A DNA stretch of 64,000 nucleotides from Marasmius tenuissimus (GCA_029532415.1 JAQOTA010000051.1:186001-250000), one strand, 5' to 3'. Counted from the stretch's first letter, positions 1-12,599 are shown. Notes: a model not told the origin generated them from the letters alone. Program-made: numbers and translations.

Positions 1-2080
1 TACTCCCCGCTCGCCATTCTCTACCTACTGAATTTAACCGTCCACGCCCACGCCTACCATCCATCCTCCGTGTTTACGCTTCTTGGTCGCCCTCCAATCC
101 TCCCTTTTGATGGTGGAGGACCCCTAGCTCCTCAACAATATCGTGGAACGTGCCAGCTGCTCGCTCTCGGCAGCACGAGTATGACCCTGCTATGCACCCA
201 CCGCCACTTTCATAGCATGGTTGGTCCAGTGACGATCGTGTAGATGCATATGTATCTCAGCGCTCCCCGGTCCCCAACTCGATAACTTCTGAGGACTTCG
301 ATGTCCCGATTTCGTACGATTTGTTGTGGTACATCTTCATTCCTCTCATCCGACCAGACCCTTCGGTATAACTCGTACTTCCTGGTTTCTGAGCCCTCGG
401 CTCACGCATCCACTTCTAAATCGTAGACTGTAGATAGCAACGTACTATAGTTGCACTCCAGAATTTATATATTCAGATACAGGTTCTCAATGTATCAATG
501 TGTCGTGATGAATCTTGGTACAGCTGGCAACACCCTAAAGATCGGGCGCACCGCGCGGTGGTACGTCCTGTGGTACGCTGCACGCGACACGGAAGCCCAA
601 TGACGATTCAGAAGAGGCTCGTTCCGCTAGTCGAGGGCTTTTAAGTGGCCCGAGTTCATTTGTTCCTCATCAGAGGAAACTCAAAGGAGGGTCCAAGTGA
701 GGCTTGTGGGTCCATATGTATGCTAAATATCGATCGTGATTTTCTGACTTCCGTTTTTCCGTCATGTGCTGGGGATGCAAGTCGCTCAAGTATTATGAGA
801 GTACAGTACGGGAAGTACACGAATGATAGGCTGCCAATCTACGGTACGGTGAGTCATCATACCAGGTTCTGGGCGATGATAAAAACATGTAGCATCAAAA
901 TGCTACTTGCGAGATAAATATATCGCGAAAAAAGTCGTAGATCTTCCAGGTGGCTCCCTGCCTCTTCAGATGTCCCATTTGTGCAAGGCTCCTGCCATAA
1001 GATCCGCAGTATCCCAGTCTTTGCCGGCGTAAGGGCTCTCATGATAAGGGATCGGCAGCTCTGTCAAAGCGTTGAGAACAGAGGGTCAAGCACACTCATA
1101 AAGCAATGTTTCCAGAAGGCCAGTTACGTCTAGGTCTATCAAACTAATGAGCACTACGAAGTGCGACTGAAGGCCCAAGAGAACTCACCTCAAGCCTCGT
1201 TATCACCACACCGTAGTGCCATACACGGGTGACCTTTCACCCTCTTCACAGCGACCTCTGTCTCTTTCTTTACGCTCTCAACAACTCGGGGAATGGCACT
1301 GCGCCCCTGGACCGCAAGCTAGAAATTGTTACTGCGAATTCTACCAGGCAAGGGTTAGTGGCGCATCAAAGGTTAAATGTTGAGGGTCAGATAACCCGCC
1401 ATCGTCGCATCGTCCTCATGGACACCTTCCCCGAAGCTCGGTTTCTTTCTAGCCTCCTTTCGATGACCAACTTTATCGAATTATGATCCCGCTCTTTCAT
1501 GACGATAATGAGGTACCGACAGCGAAGATTGAACTCAGGAAAGAAGAGGAGGTTCCATCGTACGGATCTGGTTCCACGAGCGAGTTCTGACGGCACTCGA
1601 CAATTCGGATTTCGATACGCCTTGGGCGATGAGTTCTGATATGAAAGTGAGAGGACCGTGCTTGAAGAAAATGGGAATTGATAGGTACCTCTTTGTCCAA
1701 AAGTTCGACTTTGGAGTCGTACAGCGCCTGTTCATCGTACCCCACCGGCCACCACAAGGACATCTCGTGAGATGTGAATGCCCACCGTCGCGCCGCAGGA
1801 TGTTCTCGATCCCGTCTCCTGAGAATAATGAGGGACTGGAGGGTTCTTTTAAAGGAGCGACGACCCCTCAACGTTCAACCTCCACTTGATTCAGCAAAAT
1901 GTGTGCCTTCTCCATGTGAGTGATCGATCCTTGGACGGTAGTATCGATGCTTGTTTCGAGGAAAAGAATGATGTGCGAGCATAGAAAGCTCGGATTTACA
2001 CTGTGTGGCTCCTGAGCTCATTGGAACGATAAAGTCTAGCGTTCATCGGCTCGGGCCTCAAAATTTGACTATCAAAGTGG
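1..2080. repeat. Module P, copy 1 (matches 35706-37780)
   Basis: This stretch matches the segment starting at 35706 almost base for base for its first 1.1 kb, and less closely to about 2080. It is cut by the window start, so its left edge is not seen. Only two copies occur in the window, in front of module Q here and in front of an aldo-keto reductase relic in the other. Open frames in the first 1.2 kb differ between the two copies by frameshifts, which argues against a conserved protein there. A possible spliced relic on the minus strand is listed separately. Confidence 0.8.
1390..1870 (-). pseudogene. Unrecognised two-exon relic in module P
   Basis: On the minus strand an exon ending in the residues LLDKE is followed by a GT-AG intron of about 55 bases (acceptor ATATCAG near 1628). 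A second exon then contains LLFFPEF and YLIIVMKERDHNS and stays open to about 1387. The copy at 37190-37620 keeps the same junction and the motif YLIVVMKERHHDS, but has an in-frame stop in the second exon. Shared splice sites and residues suggest a once-coding gene. I do not recognise the family, and I see no start codon or complete 5' end. Confidence 0.3.
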
Positions 2081-2690
2081 GGAGGCTGAGCGAAAGGTAC
2101 GGTGGTCAGGAATACAAAAACGCACCATTTGTCGTTCTGCGCCTCCCTGACGTATACTTTGCCTGGATGCTCTGAGCTCGTCGGACCTCCTCATACGATC
2201 CCAAATTTTCCTTCAAGCTCTTCCAATAGATTGGCGGTTTCGCAATAGAAGAGTAGTATTCTGCCCTCTCGGGTTGAATTTATCCTGCTCAAATTCTCGA
2301 ACAAGATGACGTTCCTGGTTAGATACACGTCGACTGGAGTATCCAAACGACAGGATACAAGCTCAGCGTGCGTGATTGATGATGGACTAGGGGACGATGT
2401 GTTGAGGGAGCTTGAGGTTGTCTTTAGGACGTCGGGCGTCACTTCTCCGATACGCAGAAGTTCGTACGTTGAACGAGGCCGATTTGGAAGGAACACAAGA
2501 TTCGAGGAATAAAGGAATGGATTGATACGCAGAGATGGCTGTCGGACAACAAGCAAGGTCAAGAACCGTGTAGATGTGAGGTGGTGGTCATGGATAACGC
2601 CGCGGACGCTGACAAATCTTTTGCTCGACGTCTGCAACATCCACCGCCGCGGCTCATCAAGGAAAACCACTCTCAAACTCCCTCTCAGGA
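2080..2690. other. Segment with no second copy seen
   Basis: I found no match to this stretch elsewhere in the window. It joins module P to module Q. A minus-strand open frame of 161 codons (2191-2676) overlaps it, but its composition and lack of recognisable motifs do not support a gene. Nothing else is seen. Confidence 0.4.
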
Positions 2691-5050
2691 TTTATTGCAG
2701 CTCATCAACCCACCTCATGATCCCGCTCGTTGGAAACGTCATACATGAATTTCTCGTCAACAGCTCTCCTCAATCGAACTCCTCCCTGGCAACACCAACG
2801 CCAACCCCCGCGATACCAACTCCAAGACCCCGGAAGGTCTTGCATAGAAAGTCACAGAATTAGACTTCCATACTGCTGCAGCACCTTGTCCGGCATGCAA
2901 TCTTTTCCGGCGAAATTCCCAAAGACGACGTTGTCGCCTTGCTAAGGACGCTACTGGAGACTAATCCAACTCTCTCGTTTGGACAGGCGATGTCGATGTC
3001 CTCCCTAGTTCCGTCTCCTCCACAGGACTCGGATCTCATTATCTGGCTCCTTGGTTCTGCCTCACCCTCGTCTACCTTATCCGATGATACCCTTGCCTTG
3101 CAGAAGTTCGACCTCTCCCATCTGAACGCTCAGGAGTCGTAGAAACGGGGATTAATAGGAATACGGTCACGCTCTCCAGCTTTCGCCCGACTCCAGTGAC
3201 AGAACCGCCTCGATGCAAGCGAACGACATCGATATCATTACTACCCGAGGGTGACGGTCGGGATCCCGCACACGAGAGCTCTCTTTTCCATTCAAGGTGC
3301 CGAACGGCCAGACCAACTACCACAAGTTGACTTTTCCTTTAACGACCTGTCGTCAACGCTTATCTCGCTAATATTTCTTGCAGGTACTCGCTGCTGTCCC
3401 AAATGGGTGGTGACGACAATCACGATCTCTCCGCCCACCGAATCTTCTTGGCCGCTTTGGTCTGGCTGTACCTTCATGGTACATCGAGCCAATAGACTCG
3501 CGTTGATACATTCCCGTCTTTCGTACCGAGTACTATTCGTGCTTTATGGTCATCGGCATCAACACCAACAACTCGATCAAGCGTGTATTGGTTCCTAGCC
3601 ATTCGAACCGTAAGTAAGCGCCTACTCCATCGCGCTCAGTAGCTCACGCTTGGACGTGTTTCTAGTTCCATTCTTTGGGTTTCAAATGCAATCGTTGATC
3701 TCCGATCTTTCCTTGGGGGTAGCGACCTGTTGAAGGTATATTCGAGATTTAATGGACGATGGTATGTATGCGCAACCATCTTCCCGGACCGACAACCGGT
3801 GAGCTTCATCTGTGTTTCTGCTTCGCCAGAGATTTTCAACTCATCGATTCTTACGCACCCGGTGTGACCTAGGCAGTGTTCTTTTCAGAACCCATCTAGG
3901 AGGAAGACTCGGGAAGACCAACATGGATCTCAAACACCACGACAAGGTCACCCCGTCGATGCCACGATATGTCTATCTCAGCTTCGTCGTGCCTTATATA
4001 GCCCATAGTATAGTTGTCAGTCATAGTAGTCGTCGCATCCACGGTGAACTGTATGTGAACCATATATTTCATGCATTTGTGTATTCTACAATCGGATTCG
4101 TCTTAAAGTTGGCGTGAGTGTTCTACGATCATTTGAGAGCCCGCCCCGATGTACAGGTCCATCGCTTCAGCGTCGTTCTCTCTCCTCTCTGGGGTCTTGG
4201 AGCCATCATTGTACTATCCTTTTGATTGGGCTATGTAAGTATCTCGATTCGTTCTTGATTAACTTGGTGCAAAAAACACCTTGGGAGTCGGTAGCCACTA
4301 CTTGTCTCTACAGCTCTCCATTCTCCCTCCCCACCGTCGGCCCTTCTACACCTCGATTTCTTTATCTCGAGCTCGGTTTCTGGACGGGCCCTAACTGTAC
4401 AGTCTCGTTGGCCTTGAGGAAGTTGACAGATTACTGTCGCCATCATGGGTGGTGGGCTCTAGAGAGGACAATAAGGGTGCTCTGAAAGGAAGGGCAAGTC
4501 AATCGTAGCATTTTTCATTGGCGCAATCTGAAGCTCACATTTCGTTTTCAAGGACCGAATCTTCGATGTCGCAGTCTCAATTATCCAGGAACCCATTTGA
4601 GGTTCGGCAGTCTAGACTAGGAGCAAGCCTTTTTTTTCAGTTTCGTAGGGGTTAAGCACAAAGTTGATAGAATCGAAGTCGGTCGCGAACTCGATTCTAT
4701 CAAGCCTTGGTCGCCTTAATCAAGATACACGGTTTTCATGTTTTGATGTCGTAGTGACAAAGTCGGAGGATTCGAAGGGGAAAGGAGGAGAGCGAGACCT
4801 TATGATCGGCGTAGTAAGCTGGACAAGTGTAAGGCATCAGTTGATGAAAAAGGGGAAGCTCAAGAATGGGAGACGGAAGAGTTGCCAGGGCGCAGAAAAA
4901 AGGTTGACCTTCTCACGCATTGACCAGGTCGGTATCTCCGCGCCGAGTGCCTGGCTCGATCTTCAACGTCAACCACGATGACGGTCTCCTTGGTCTTTGT
5001 GTTATTTGACGGCTCCCTCCATACAGAGACTTGAAACTTGGCTTATAAAC
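2690..5050. repeat. Module Q, copy 1 (matches 22230-24340)
   Basis: The segment parallels 22230-24340. Shared stretches include a + strand reading with DDVVALLRT / DDVVTLLKT, followed by SFGQAMS / FEQAMS and SRSPAFAR. Each copy is broken by different frameshifts and stops, so this looks like the remains of one + strand gene of unknown family. The right-hand end, around 4915-4980, also matches 24140-24215, after which the two copies diverge. Confidence 0.6.
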
Positions 5051-5337
5051 CCCGGCTTTTTCTCTTGATGACTGCGCCGGTACTTGAACATCTCAACACA
5101 AGTGGACAAGACCACTACCGAAGGGTGACCGATGATGCTTAGGTTGGCGATGTGGATTCAAAGACGGCGGTTGGTCAGTGGGTTCATCTCGATGGAAAAA
5201 CCAGTGCTCGATATTGTACAATAAATCCCAAGCAACGTTTCGAATAAAATAGAGACAGCAACATATACACTGAATTTGGCTCGCAAAAACTTCAAGAGAA
5301 TACAGAAAGACAGCAAATTTGAACTTTGAACTCTCAA
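5051..5337. other. 3' flank of DUF6535 gene G1
   Basis: This flank separates module Q from the stop codon of G1. Unlike G2-G5, G1 has no module U and no aldo-keto reductase fragment next to its 3' end, so G1 sits at a different junction from its paralogues. No gene was seen. Confidence 0.4.
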
Positions 5338-8300
5338 CTAAACGTTCTTGTAGGCCCCCAGACCTCCTACCACCACTACCCCCTGTCTAGAGCCACTTGT
5401 ACTACCACTCGCAGGATCCGCAGGCATCACTCGCTGCCTTGAGATACTTCCCTTTTCATCTCCGACTTCAACAAGTGGGCTTCGATCTTGGTCTCCTGAC
5501 TCGGGCTGCGGTGATGGTCCCAAGTTGGAACGGCCAGACATCTCCCTGTCGTCGTGGCGTACTTCTCGAGCACACTCGACGTCTTTCGGGGTATCACCAG
5601 GGTCCTCTGCTTGTGCTCTAACCTCAGGCTGCTGCGATGGAAGTCTGTCCCGGGCCCAAAGAGCACGGACTCGGGAATAGACTCCGGATACTACGCGCAA
5701 TACCTTTTCGAAGGGGTGTAGTTCTCGCGAGCTATCATCGGGTTCTTCTGTCTGTGCTTCGGCTTCGGCTTCCTGTTGCGGTGGACATTCACGAGGTGTA
5801 GGGGGGTCAATACCTTTCTGGTATATGTGCTTGAATTGATCCGGTGGTAGCTCTGGATAAGCCGCTCTAACCCGCGCCATGGCATCTCGCCAGCGTGTTC
5901 CACCACCGGTAGACCATTGAAGGATCCTCCAAGTCTCCTGTTCCTCCGCCAGGCGATTATTCACAAAAGTGATCAGGTCCAGCCCTGCTGGAGACATCAC
6001 AAGTGGCGAGATCTTTGATTTGCCAGGGCAGTGGGACGATTTGGCATTGGATTGGTACTTGTTGATATGCTCCGAGATAATTCCAACAAGTTCGCTCCTG
6101 CGCCACACCTCTGCACCATTCCAGTCCCTACTGAGTGAATCCAGATATCTGAAGTTGATCTTGCCAGGATCTGTGGGAGATAGACTATTCAACGTTTTCT
6201 CAAGTTTTGAGAGCGGGAGAGAGAAATGGCCGGGGATAACCCCAAAGTGGATCTTGGGAAGTACGTGCATGCGTTGCACAATATCAATTGCCTCTATCCA
6301 AACCGTGATACTAGCCCAAGGATGTATATGCCGTTGCCCTTCGAGGATAATGCTATGTGCCTTGGACAAGAATTCACGGCCAACAGCTGACTTGACAAAC
6401 AAGGAAGTGGTGGTTGCTGTGGGTAGATGGAGAGCATAATCTGGTGAAGATGCAATGATATGCAGAGCCAGATCCTGCATCAAGGTCACCAAATAGTGCT
6501 TTGAGGCAGCTGAACTCTGTGCTATCTCTGTGTATATATGCCAAAGGCAATCACGTAGACCATCATCTGGGATTGCATCAATGCCCTCAAAAGGGGTGGG
6601 GAAGGGAGGTAGAGGATCTTGGCCACTGCCACTCCCACCATTCATTGACACATGGGTCCAATGGAGAAGGCGCTTGAAATGTCCTGTTTGCCTTTCGACA
6701 GCAAGGAATTCATGCTTTGCACCTGTCAGATGATCTTCAATACCTTTTGAAGAAAGATTGGGATCAAGTGCTGCCTCAATGTCACTGACAGTCCACTTCC
6801 TCCCCGGGGGAAAGAACCATTGGTCAAGGACAGTGGGCATAACAAGATGCAGGGGAAAAGTCGACAGGATATTCCGGAGATGGGGGATCATGTGTGGGCT
6901 GTCTCGGAACTCTGCAACAAGCCAGCGGAATGCATCGAGTTCATAAAAAGGAGGGGCGAGGTCAACACCTGAACGTTGGAGGAGTTTGAGGTCGACAGAT
7001 GACCAATCTGAGAGACTACTTGTAGTTTTCCGGACTATTAGGTCCCAGCCGGGGAGGGTGCGGGTTCCAAGTGCAAGAAAACTGATATCAGCCGAGTTAA
7101 AGAACATGCGAGGAATATGAATAAGTCTCAAGACTCGGAATGTGATCCATGCCTGGGGAGATTTGTAAGGACATACATATTCCATGGGAGGTAGAGTCAT
7201 GATGAATCTATGAGGCGACAAAGCTTTGGGGTTCATGTGCTCATACCCGAGCTCCCGTGTAACTTGTAGTGCCTGTCGAAAGATATCAATGGTGGGGATG
7301 ATCGTAGTTCCGGAGTAGAAGAGGGCGGCAAGCGCAACCACAATCGTCGTGATCGCGAATGGGACTGGATGTCGCGTCCGCAGCAACTCCAGCAGCCCAG
7401 CCAGGAAGAGGAAGAGGGCAATTTCAAGCAGGATCGGGAGGGATGCAAGGATAGTTGGAACATGCCACTTTTCGAGGCTCTGATGTCGAAACCACCGAAG
7501 CGCAAGCGCTTCAGATGGTGTGCGTGTGTGGGTATGTCGGCGATGCTCTCGGAGCCACTGTTTACAGAGAAGAGCAAACAGGGCATCAACAAGAGAGATG
7601 ATGAGGCTCAGAAACCATAGCACGTTGATTGCGACAACTGATGATGATACAGTGAACTCGTCCGGGTCAGGGGCAGAGCTGCCGCTCAATTGCTGGGAGA
7701 TCTGTCTCAGCAATGCAACGGCGGTATCCTCCGGGGCTTCTTGGAGCCACTGATATGATTCAATGGTGAAGGCGGTGACAACCGCAGAAAAGAGACCAGC
7801 CTGATACACAGAGAAAGCTTTCAGAATTATGAAGACGCCAGGAGGCTAAGGCACGTACAAAGACCAGCAAGGTGTCAATATCATCTTTCCATCCTCCGAC
7901 AAATCCTTCATCCAGCGCAGTGACCTCCTTCATGATGACCTCCCAAGATTTCTCGAGGTCTGCAGGTTTTGGAGTATCCTTGACACAATTGAGAACTCGC
8001 GGCTCGAACTTGGTCATTGGTAGAAGACTCACTGAGGCCTCATTAGATGTACCTTCGTTTCCTGCGGGGTTATTGTTCTTCGTTCCGTCCGGCGGGGCCT
8101 TCTCCGTCGCTCCTGGAGCCTATGAAGTGATTGAGCGAACTCCGATGTATGGCGGGATAATCCATCGGCAAAGCCATCTTACCGTATCCACCTTGTCTTC
8201 ACCTGCGTCCTTTCCCGTGGTGTGAGGCGAGGGCTCCCTTTTGACGCTCGTGGAACCCTGTGTGAAAGTCACAGGTGAATGTTTGAGACCCGATTTGCGT

Positions 8301-8789
8301 CGGTGTAGATGAGCGATCAACTCACCGATGGTGCTTGATCTGCTCCTTGTGCTTCAGAATTCGTGCTGTCATGCAACGGCTTTGTTCCAAGTTCGATATC
8401 CCCGGACCCGATCTTGAGCAAGGTTAGAGAGGTTGTTTGACATCGACGAGTGTGTCGCTCACTGGTCCAGGAGTCCCTTCCCGCTGAGGCCCGTCTTGCG
8501 GAGGCTGCATAACATTAACGAGATGCTGTAATGGCAGACCGTTGAGCGATGCAAACACTTGACGAATCGATTCAAAGCCTTACCAGAGAGACGCTTTCTC
8601 GTGGCGACTGAGGTTCGTTGGATGGTGGAGACTGCGAGCGCTATAAAACAGCACAGAGAATGTAAGGTTGAGCGATGAGACCAAGCTGCAGCAGATATAT
8701 CGTTGAAAGCCCACCTGAGAAGTTCGCGAGGAAGTCGATTTTCTAGAGCTACGAGTTTTCTTCCTGACTGACGGGGTGTCTGAAGACAT
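5338..8789 (-). CDS. DUF6535 membrane protein G1 (8 exons, 1008 aa)
   Basis: Proposed exons on the minus strand: 8789-8715, 8640-8584, 8525-8463, 8412-8326, 8257-8183, 8119-8033, 7978-7859, 7800-5338. All introns are GT-AG, 50-74 bases, phase 0. The start is the ATG of MSSDTPSVRKK, with A at -3. Residues 1-188 are hydrophilic, with a basic KKTRSSRKS patch near residue 9 and Pro/Glu/Ser-rich exons. Exon 7 ends DDIDTLLVF and joins AGLFSAVVTAF in exon 8, the signature junction of the DUF6535 family. Hydrophobic segments lie near residues 181-203, 241-268, 302-328 and 333-357, with CKQWLREHRRHTHTRTPSEA after the second. The remaining 650 residues have no recognised domain. The tail holds a repeated Gln/Glu/Ala-rich stretch with an inserted amphipathic part absent from G2-G5. 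Function is unknown. An in-frame ATG at 7809 (MYQ) lies inside intron 7 and is not the start. Confidence 0.9.
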
Positions 8790-9690
8790 GGTACGAGAGG
8801 GAGGTCCTGGCAACGTGTACCTGGCATGCACTGAGTGAGGTTTCGCAGCTCGCGTGCATAGCACAACTTGAACAAATTTCAGAGATAGCAGATGGATCGA
8901 TGGATCGATGATTGGAGGAATCAGGCCGATTTATCGTGCAAGTCGACGGTCCGCCGATGTGCCATCAGCAAACCCATGGCTTATTGTGCACTTCTATCCC
9001 CACGACCCTGGGCAGGGCGCTTGCAAAACGCACACAGCCCTTGCCAGAGAAGCCTCGATCGACTATCTTACGATTTGGCTTCGACTCGTTGAAGTAGGCG
9101 CGCTCCCTTCGGTGAGCTCTCCACATGGGTCCCTCCCTACTCTTGTAGGGGACATATCGCTATCTTCCATCCTGGTTCACCGGTGGTTGGAGAGACCAAC
9201 GCCTTCGGACTTTATTCGATGCGACGAGCAGTCCGCCAAGATGGTAGAGCACACTCGTCGAGAGAACGAGTATTAGGTGGTTTTCTCCGGTCGTCCAATC
9301 TAGGTCCATCCGAATCAAGCAGCATTCTTGGTTTTCACGACGTGGGTGGATATTTCGTGGGCTCGAGACCACTCAGAAGCTGAGTTGAATTCCATACATC
9401 ACCGCGTAAAGAGGAATGGAATGGAGAGGAATCGTTACGAACTCAGGGTCCTGATATTCCGTGGCGGGTTGAACAACCATCATCATACGATGAAACCGAC
9501 GGTTTCATATTTGGGGAGAAAAGGGCCATCGTTCTATAGCAGAGTCTACTATAAAAGAGTCCCCAATCTCAAATCACAAGACCAGCAACTGTCTAAAAAG
9601 ATTCATCATCGCCGAATGAAGATAGAACGTACAAGAAACCGGATCGCGTCATCGAGCCTAAGCAAACGTCGTGAATTCTTGGGCACGACA
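8790..9690. other. 5' flank of G1 with ATGGATCG-type microsatellite
   Basis: The first 100 bases upstream of the G1 start resemble the same region of G4 and G5. A short GGATCGATGGATCGATG run lies at 8893-8912, matching GATA/GATC-rich runs upstream of G4 (about 44998-45034) and G5 (about 57970-58003). Beyond about 9080 the similarity fades, and the BTB-like relic found upstream of G4 and G5 is missing. No gene was recognised. Confidence 0.4.
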
Positions 9691-10770
9691 TAGCGATTAA
9701 AGCACCTAGTAGGAAAGTGACGGCAACGAGATTTGCAGCGTGTGGTGGCGTGTACATAAGAGCGGAGGAAGGAGGGGATGGTGTCGTGTCCGGCACCATC
9801 ACTGAGCAACACCTGGCATCTGCGTCAGTGAGAATGGCAGAGAGCTAACTTGGAGGTCACTGGAAGCGCTCCTGGTGGTTTTAGGGCTAGCAACGGTGGG
9901 TTGATGGAGATTGGACTGGAACGAGGGTTGGTGAATTGACCTTGCCAGCTGTACGGCCTCGGATCTCGATGGAAAGACAGCGGCGTGTATGTTTCAATGG
10001 AGGAAGACGAGGGGTGGGGTCATGTCCGGTGGTAAATTACTCGGGTTGCGGAGAGGTTGCACGAGAGGATGGGACGTCGGCCGTTGGATATATCGAGTCA
10101 TCCTCTAAACAATGGTCTTTTGCAAATACGATCTGGAGCCTTGTTGATTGCTGTGCATCTGGTCTCGGGATCCTTCTGTACACCGACTTTAGACACAAAG
10201 TGGAGGACGCCGACTGCGCCAGGTGGGTCTTTGAATCGACGTTAGTCAACCCAGGTCGAAGAGGAAGTTACGGTGCGCGGCCAACAACGAGAATCTTGGA
10301 TACTGCCTGACGAGCATGTCCAAAATCTACCGAGAGTGTGGTTTTGTCATGATGAAGGGGAATTGTAGGCATGCGAGGACGATCCGCGATATGAGAGATT
10401 CGAGTATGGGTGAAAGGGAAGCGGAGAGGACGGCTGTGAGATTGAAGCTTTGCGTGAGTTGGCTCTCCATCTCTGTCTGATTCGTGGGTAATGAAGGTGG
10501 TGCCGTCGACGAAGTGGTTGAGATGGTTGTCGTTGTCAGGAGAAAAACTACACGTGATCGTGAAGTCACTTGTCTCCCCTCATCTCCTTCCCTGTCTCCT
10601 CCCACAAAACCGTACCAATCGAGACCTTTCATCGCACGATACGGTCGTGAATCTTCCCCATCACAACGTCCAAACAGGCAGAATCTCGTTTGGAACAACA
10701 ATGCAGACGAACGTCCAGTGGTCATTTCTTCAATAATGGCACCGACAGCGATCTCGATCAAGCCAAACCT
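9600..10770 (-). pseudogene. Possible membrane-protein relic
   Basis: A minus-strand frame at 10761-10327 has a Ser/Thr/Pro-rich stretch (STTSSTAPPSLPTNQTEM) followed by a hydrophobic run (LTAVLSASLSPILESL), the order expected of an extracellular stalk and membrane helix. Further along, near 9700, the frame LVAVTFLLGALIAM is also hydrophobic. Equivalent pieces in the other R modules are split by stops: a hydrophobic MACLAVLVAVLSASLLLL at 47738 downwards, and the Ser/Thr piece at 47870-48165. I infer a decayed membrane protein of unknown family. No complete reading frame can be assembled. Confidence 0.3.
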
Positions 10771-12560
10771 CTCCTCGATGGTTGGGAATCTTATGAGAGG
10801 TGTTTGTCGTACGCTGAGGCAGGTGCGTGTATTTCTACCCCCTGTTCGTTGAGTGAGACTAATCCATCGTCCAGAAGCATCGTTCTGGGCCTCAAAGGAG
10901 ACACAACATCACTCGAAACTACGTACCAGAAACACTGTCTCGACCAAGACGCCATTTTCATGGAACATGGCTCGAGAGACTTTGACCATTGAGTCAAGGT
11001 CGTCGACACAAATGCAGCGGCCGTCTGCATTCCCCTTCATTCCCACTCTTCACCTCCACAATCAAGCAACACACGCTCGTCGTTCGATTTTCTCCTCACC
11101 AACACCACGTCGCCATGCCCGATGCCGTTCATCCATTCAAACCTCACCTAATTTTTGTCTCACTGCCTACATGGGATGATGATGTTGGTACAAAGAGGGC
11201 CCACTACTTGCAGATCAGCGGCTCTTTGTCAACTCTCAGGCGTACCAACAATTGCAGCTACATCCTAGGGATCAAACCAACATGAACAGCACGCGTGTCC
11301 AGATCGAGATCAACACCCACCACGATATCAACAAGAATCCGTCTCCGAAGCCTCAAGTTGATACAACTAAGGAGAACGCGAAAGAAGAGCGACACGAGAA
11401 GCGGCAGCATCTAGGACAACAATATTCGAATATCGTTGACGTAGAAACGGGCTGTTGGTACGGATAACGCATCGTTACTGGCCCAGGCGTTGTCTGCGGA
11501 GGATTTCCGCTTCGAAAACGGGGAAGAACGGGCATAGTCACAATGCTATCATCAGGGAGTTCCGGGCGATGTGTGCAGCTAGTCAAGAGTTGATCGCTGC
11601 CCATAGCCAGCGGTGGTTCTGAGAGGAGCCGGAGGGAGCTTGATGCCAACAAGAAATGGAACGAACTGTATGCTCCCCCAATCTCCCTTATGCCTCCGAT
11701 GCTGACGACATTCTCAGAAGCTTCATGGAAAGATGCCGGGTCCTCTTCTGGGCACATTTCGCTCCTCAACGAAGCAGGTCGCACAGACTTGGCGATAAAG
11801 ACATCGCACCCGATTTATTTCGACCAACCTATGACTTTCTACGGCTGGGACAAACGAGAAGCTGACGCGACAGACAAGCGTGTCTATGCCCCAGAAGACT
11901 ATCCCGTCTCTACCGACGACGAAGCTGAGGTCAACAGTGGACCCCTTGCAGAGTGCACTCTACAGCCCCTTCCGTTCCGAGTCTTCTGGTGCGAAGGATC
12001 ATCTTATGGTTATCACCGGGGTATGGCAGGTTGTGTTCGACGGAAGGTGGTGTGTTGCTGCCAGCCACAAGCACAATAAGTTGCTCAACGTGTTGGACTT
12101 TGCAAAGACGGATGAGGACGGATCCCGTCGTAGGGGAACAGGACTAACGGCGCGAGATAGAGGTTTGAGACCTTGAGGTGGGGAAAGAGTGGTAACTCCT
12201 GTTTGTTTCGCGACGGACTCATATGCTAGCTTTTTACGGAGACTCCGGCGAAGCTCCTTACGAGACTTATATCACTACACTCCATGTCTATCGTATATGC
12301 TATATCATTCGTACTTGATGTCACTCAGGAACAGTTGCAAGGAAGTGCTTTCCAGAAGGGCGAATTCCCAGCTTGTGTCCTCAAACCTCTGCTCGGAAGA
12401 AGTGTGCTGAGCCTGTTGCGATATCCAGCCATGACCCACTGCCGCCGGCCCCCGACGTCTGATTGACCGACACATACTTGAGTGACCTGACATTCATTGG
12501 TGCAGATATCAACGAGCGCGGTTTCCGAGCTCGAGACAGGGTAATACATCATCTAGACCT
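9690..12560. repeat. Module R, copy 1
   Basis: This module is paralogous to 47040-49900 and 59990-62830, in the same order. It contains a minus-strand membrane-protein-like relic and, on the right, a + strand WD-like fragment. Between them (about 11000-11980) several frames are shared with the other copies but are broken differently in each. One example is the reading RPTYDFLRLGQTR, shared by copies 1 and 3. I do not recognise the family of that middle part. Confidence 0.65.
11990..12115 (+). pseudogene. WD-repeat-like fragment
   Basis: The + strand reads GVWQVVFDGRWCVAASHKHN, then LLNVLDFAK, in one frame. The pattern (GVWQV..DG...VAAS followed by a D.WDF-like end) resembles a single WD40 blade. 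Matching pieces lie at 49340-49420, 62235-62330, and in shorter form at 20557-20605 and 33175-33220. No further blades or upstream domain can be joined in frame, so this is at best a remnant. The WD assignment is from memory of the family pattern and is weak. Confidence 0.3.
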
Positions 12561-12599
12561 TCTATCTTAACCTCAGCCCCGAATTTCTGTAGCTCGAAA

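Noticed and set aside
2191..2676. 161-codon minus-strand open frame as a gene
   Set aside because: There is no second copy, no recognisable motif, no supporting splice sites and a Ser/Arg/Leu-rich composition typical of chance frames.
7801..7809. ATG of MYQAGLF (and MCQAGLF at 43963 and 56929) as start codons of the DUF6535 proteins
   Set aside because: These codons lie inside intron 7. G2 and G3 have a stop at the same place, and all five genes have a conserved upstream exon ending DDIDTLLVF that splices in frame.
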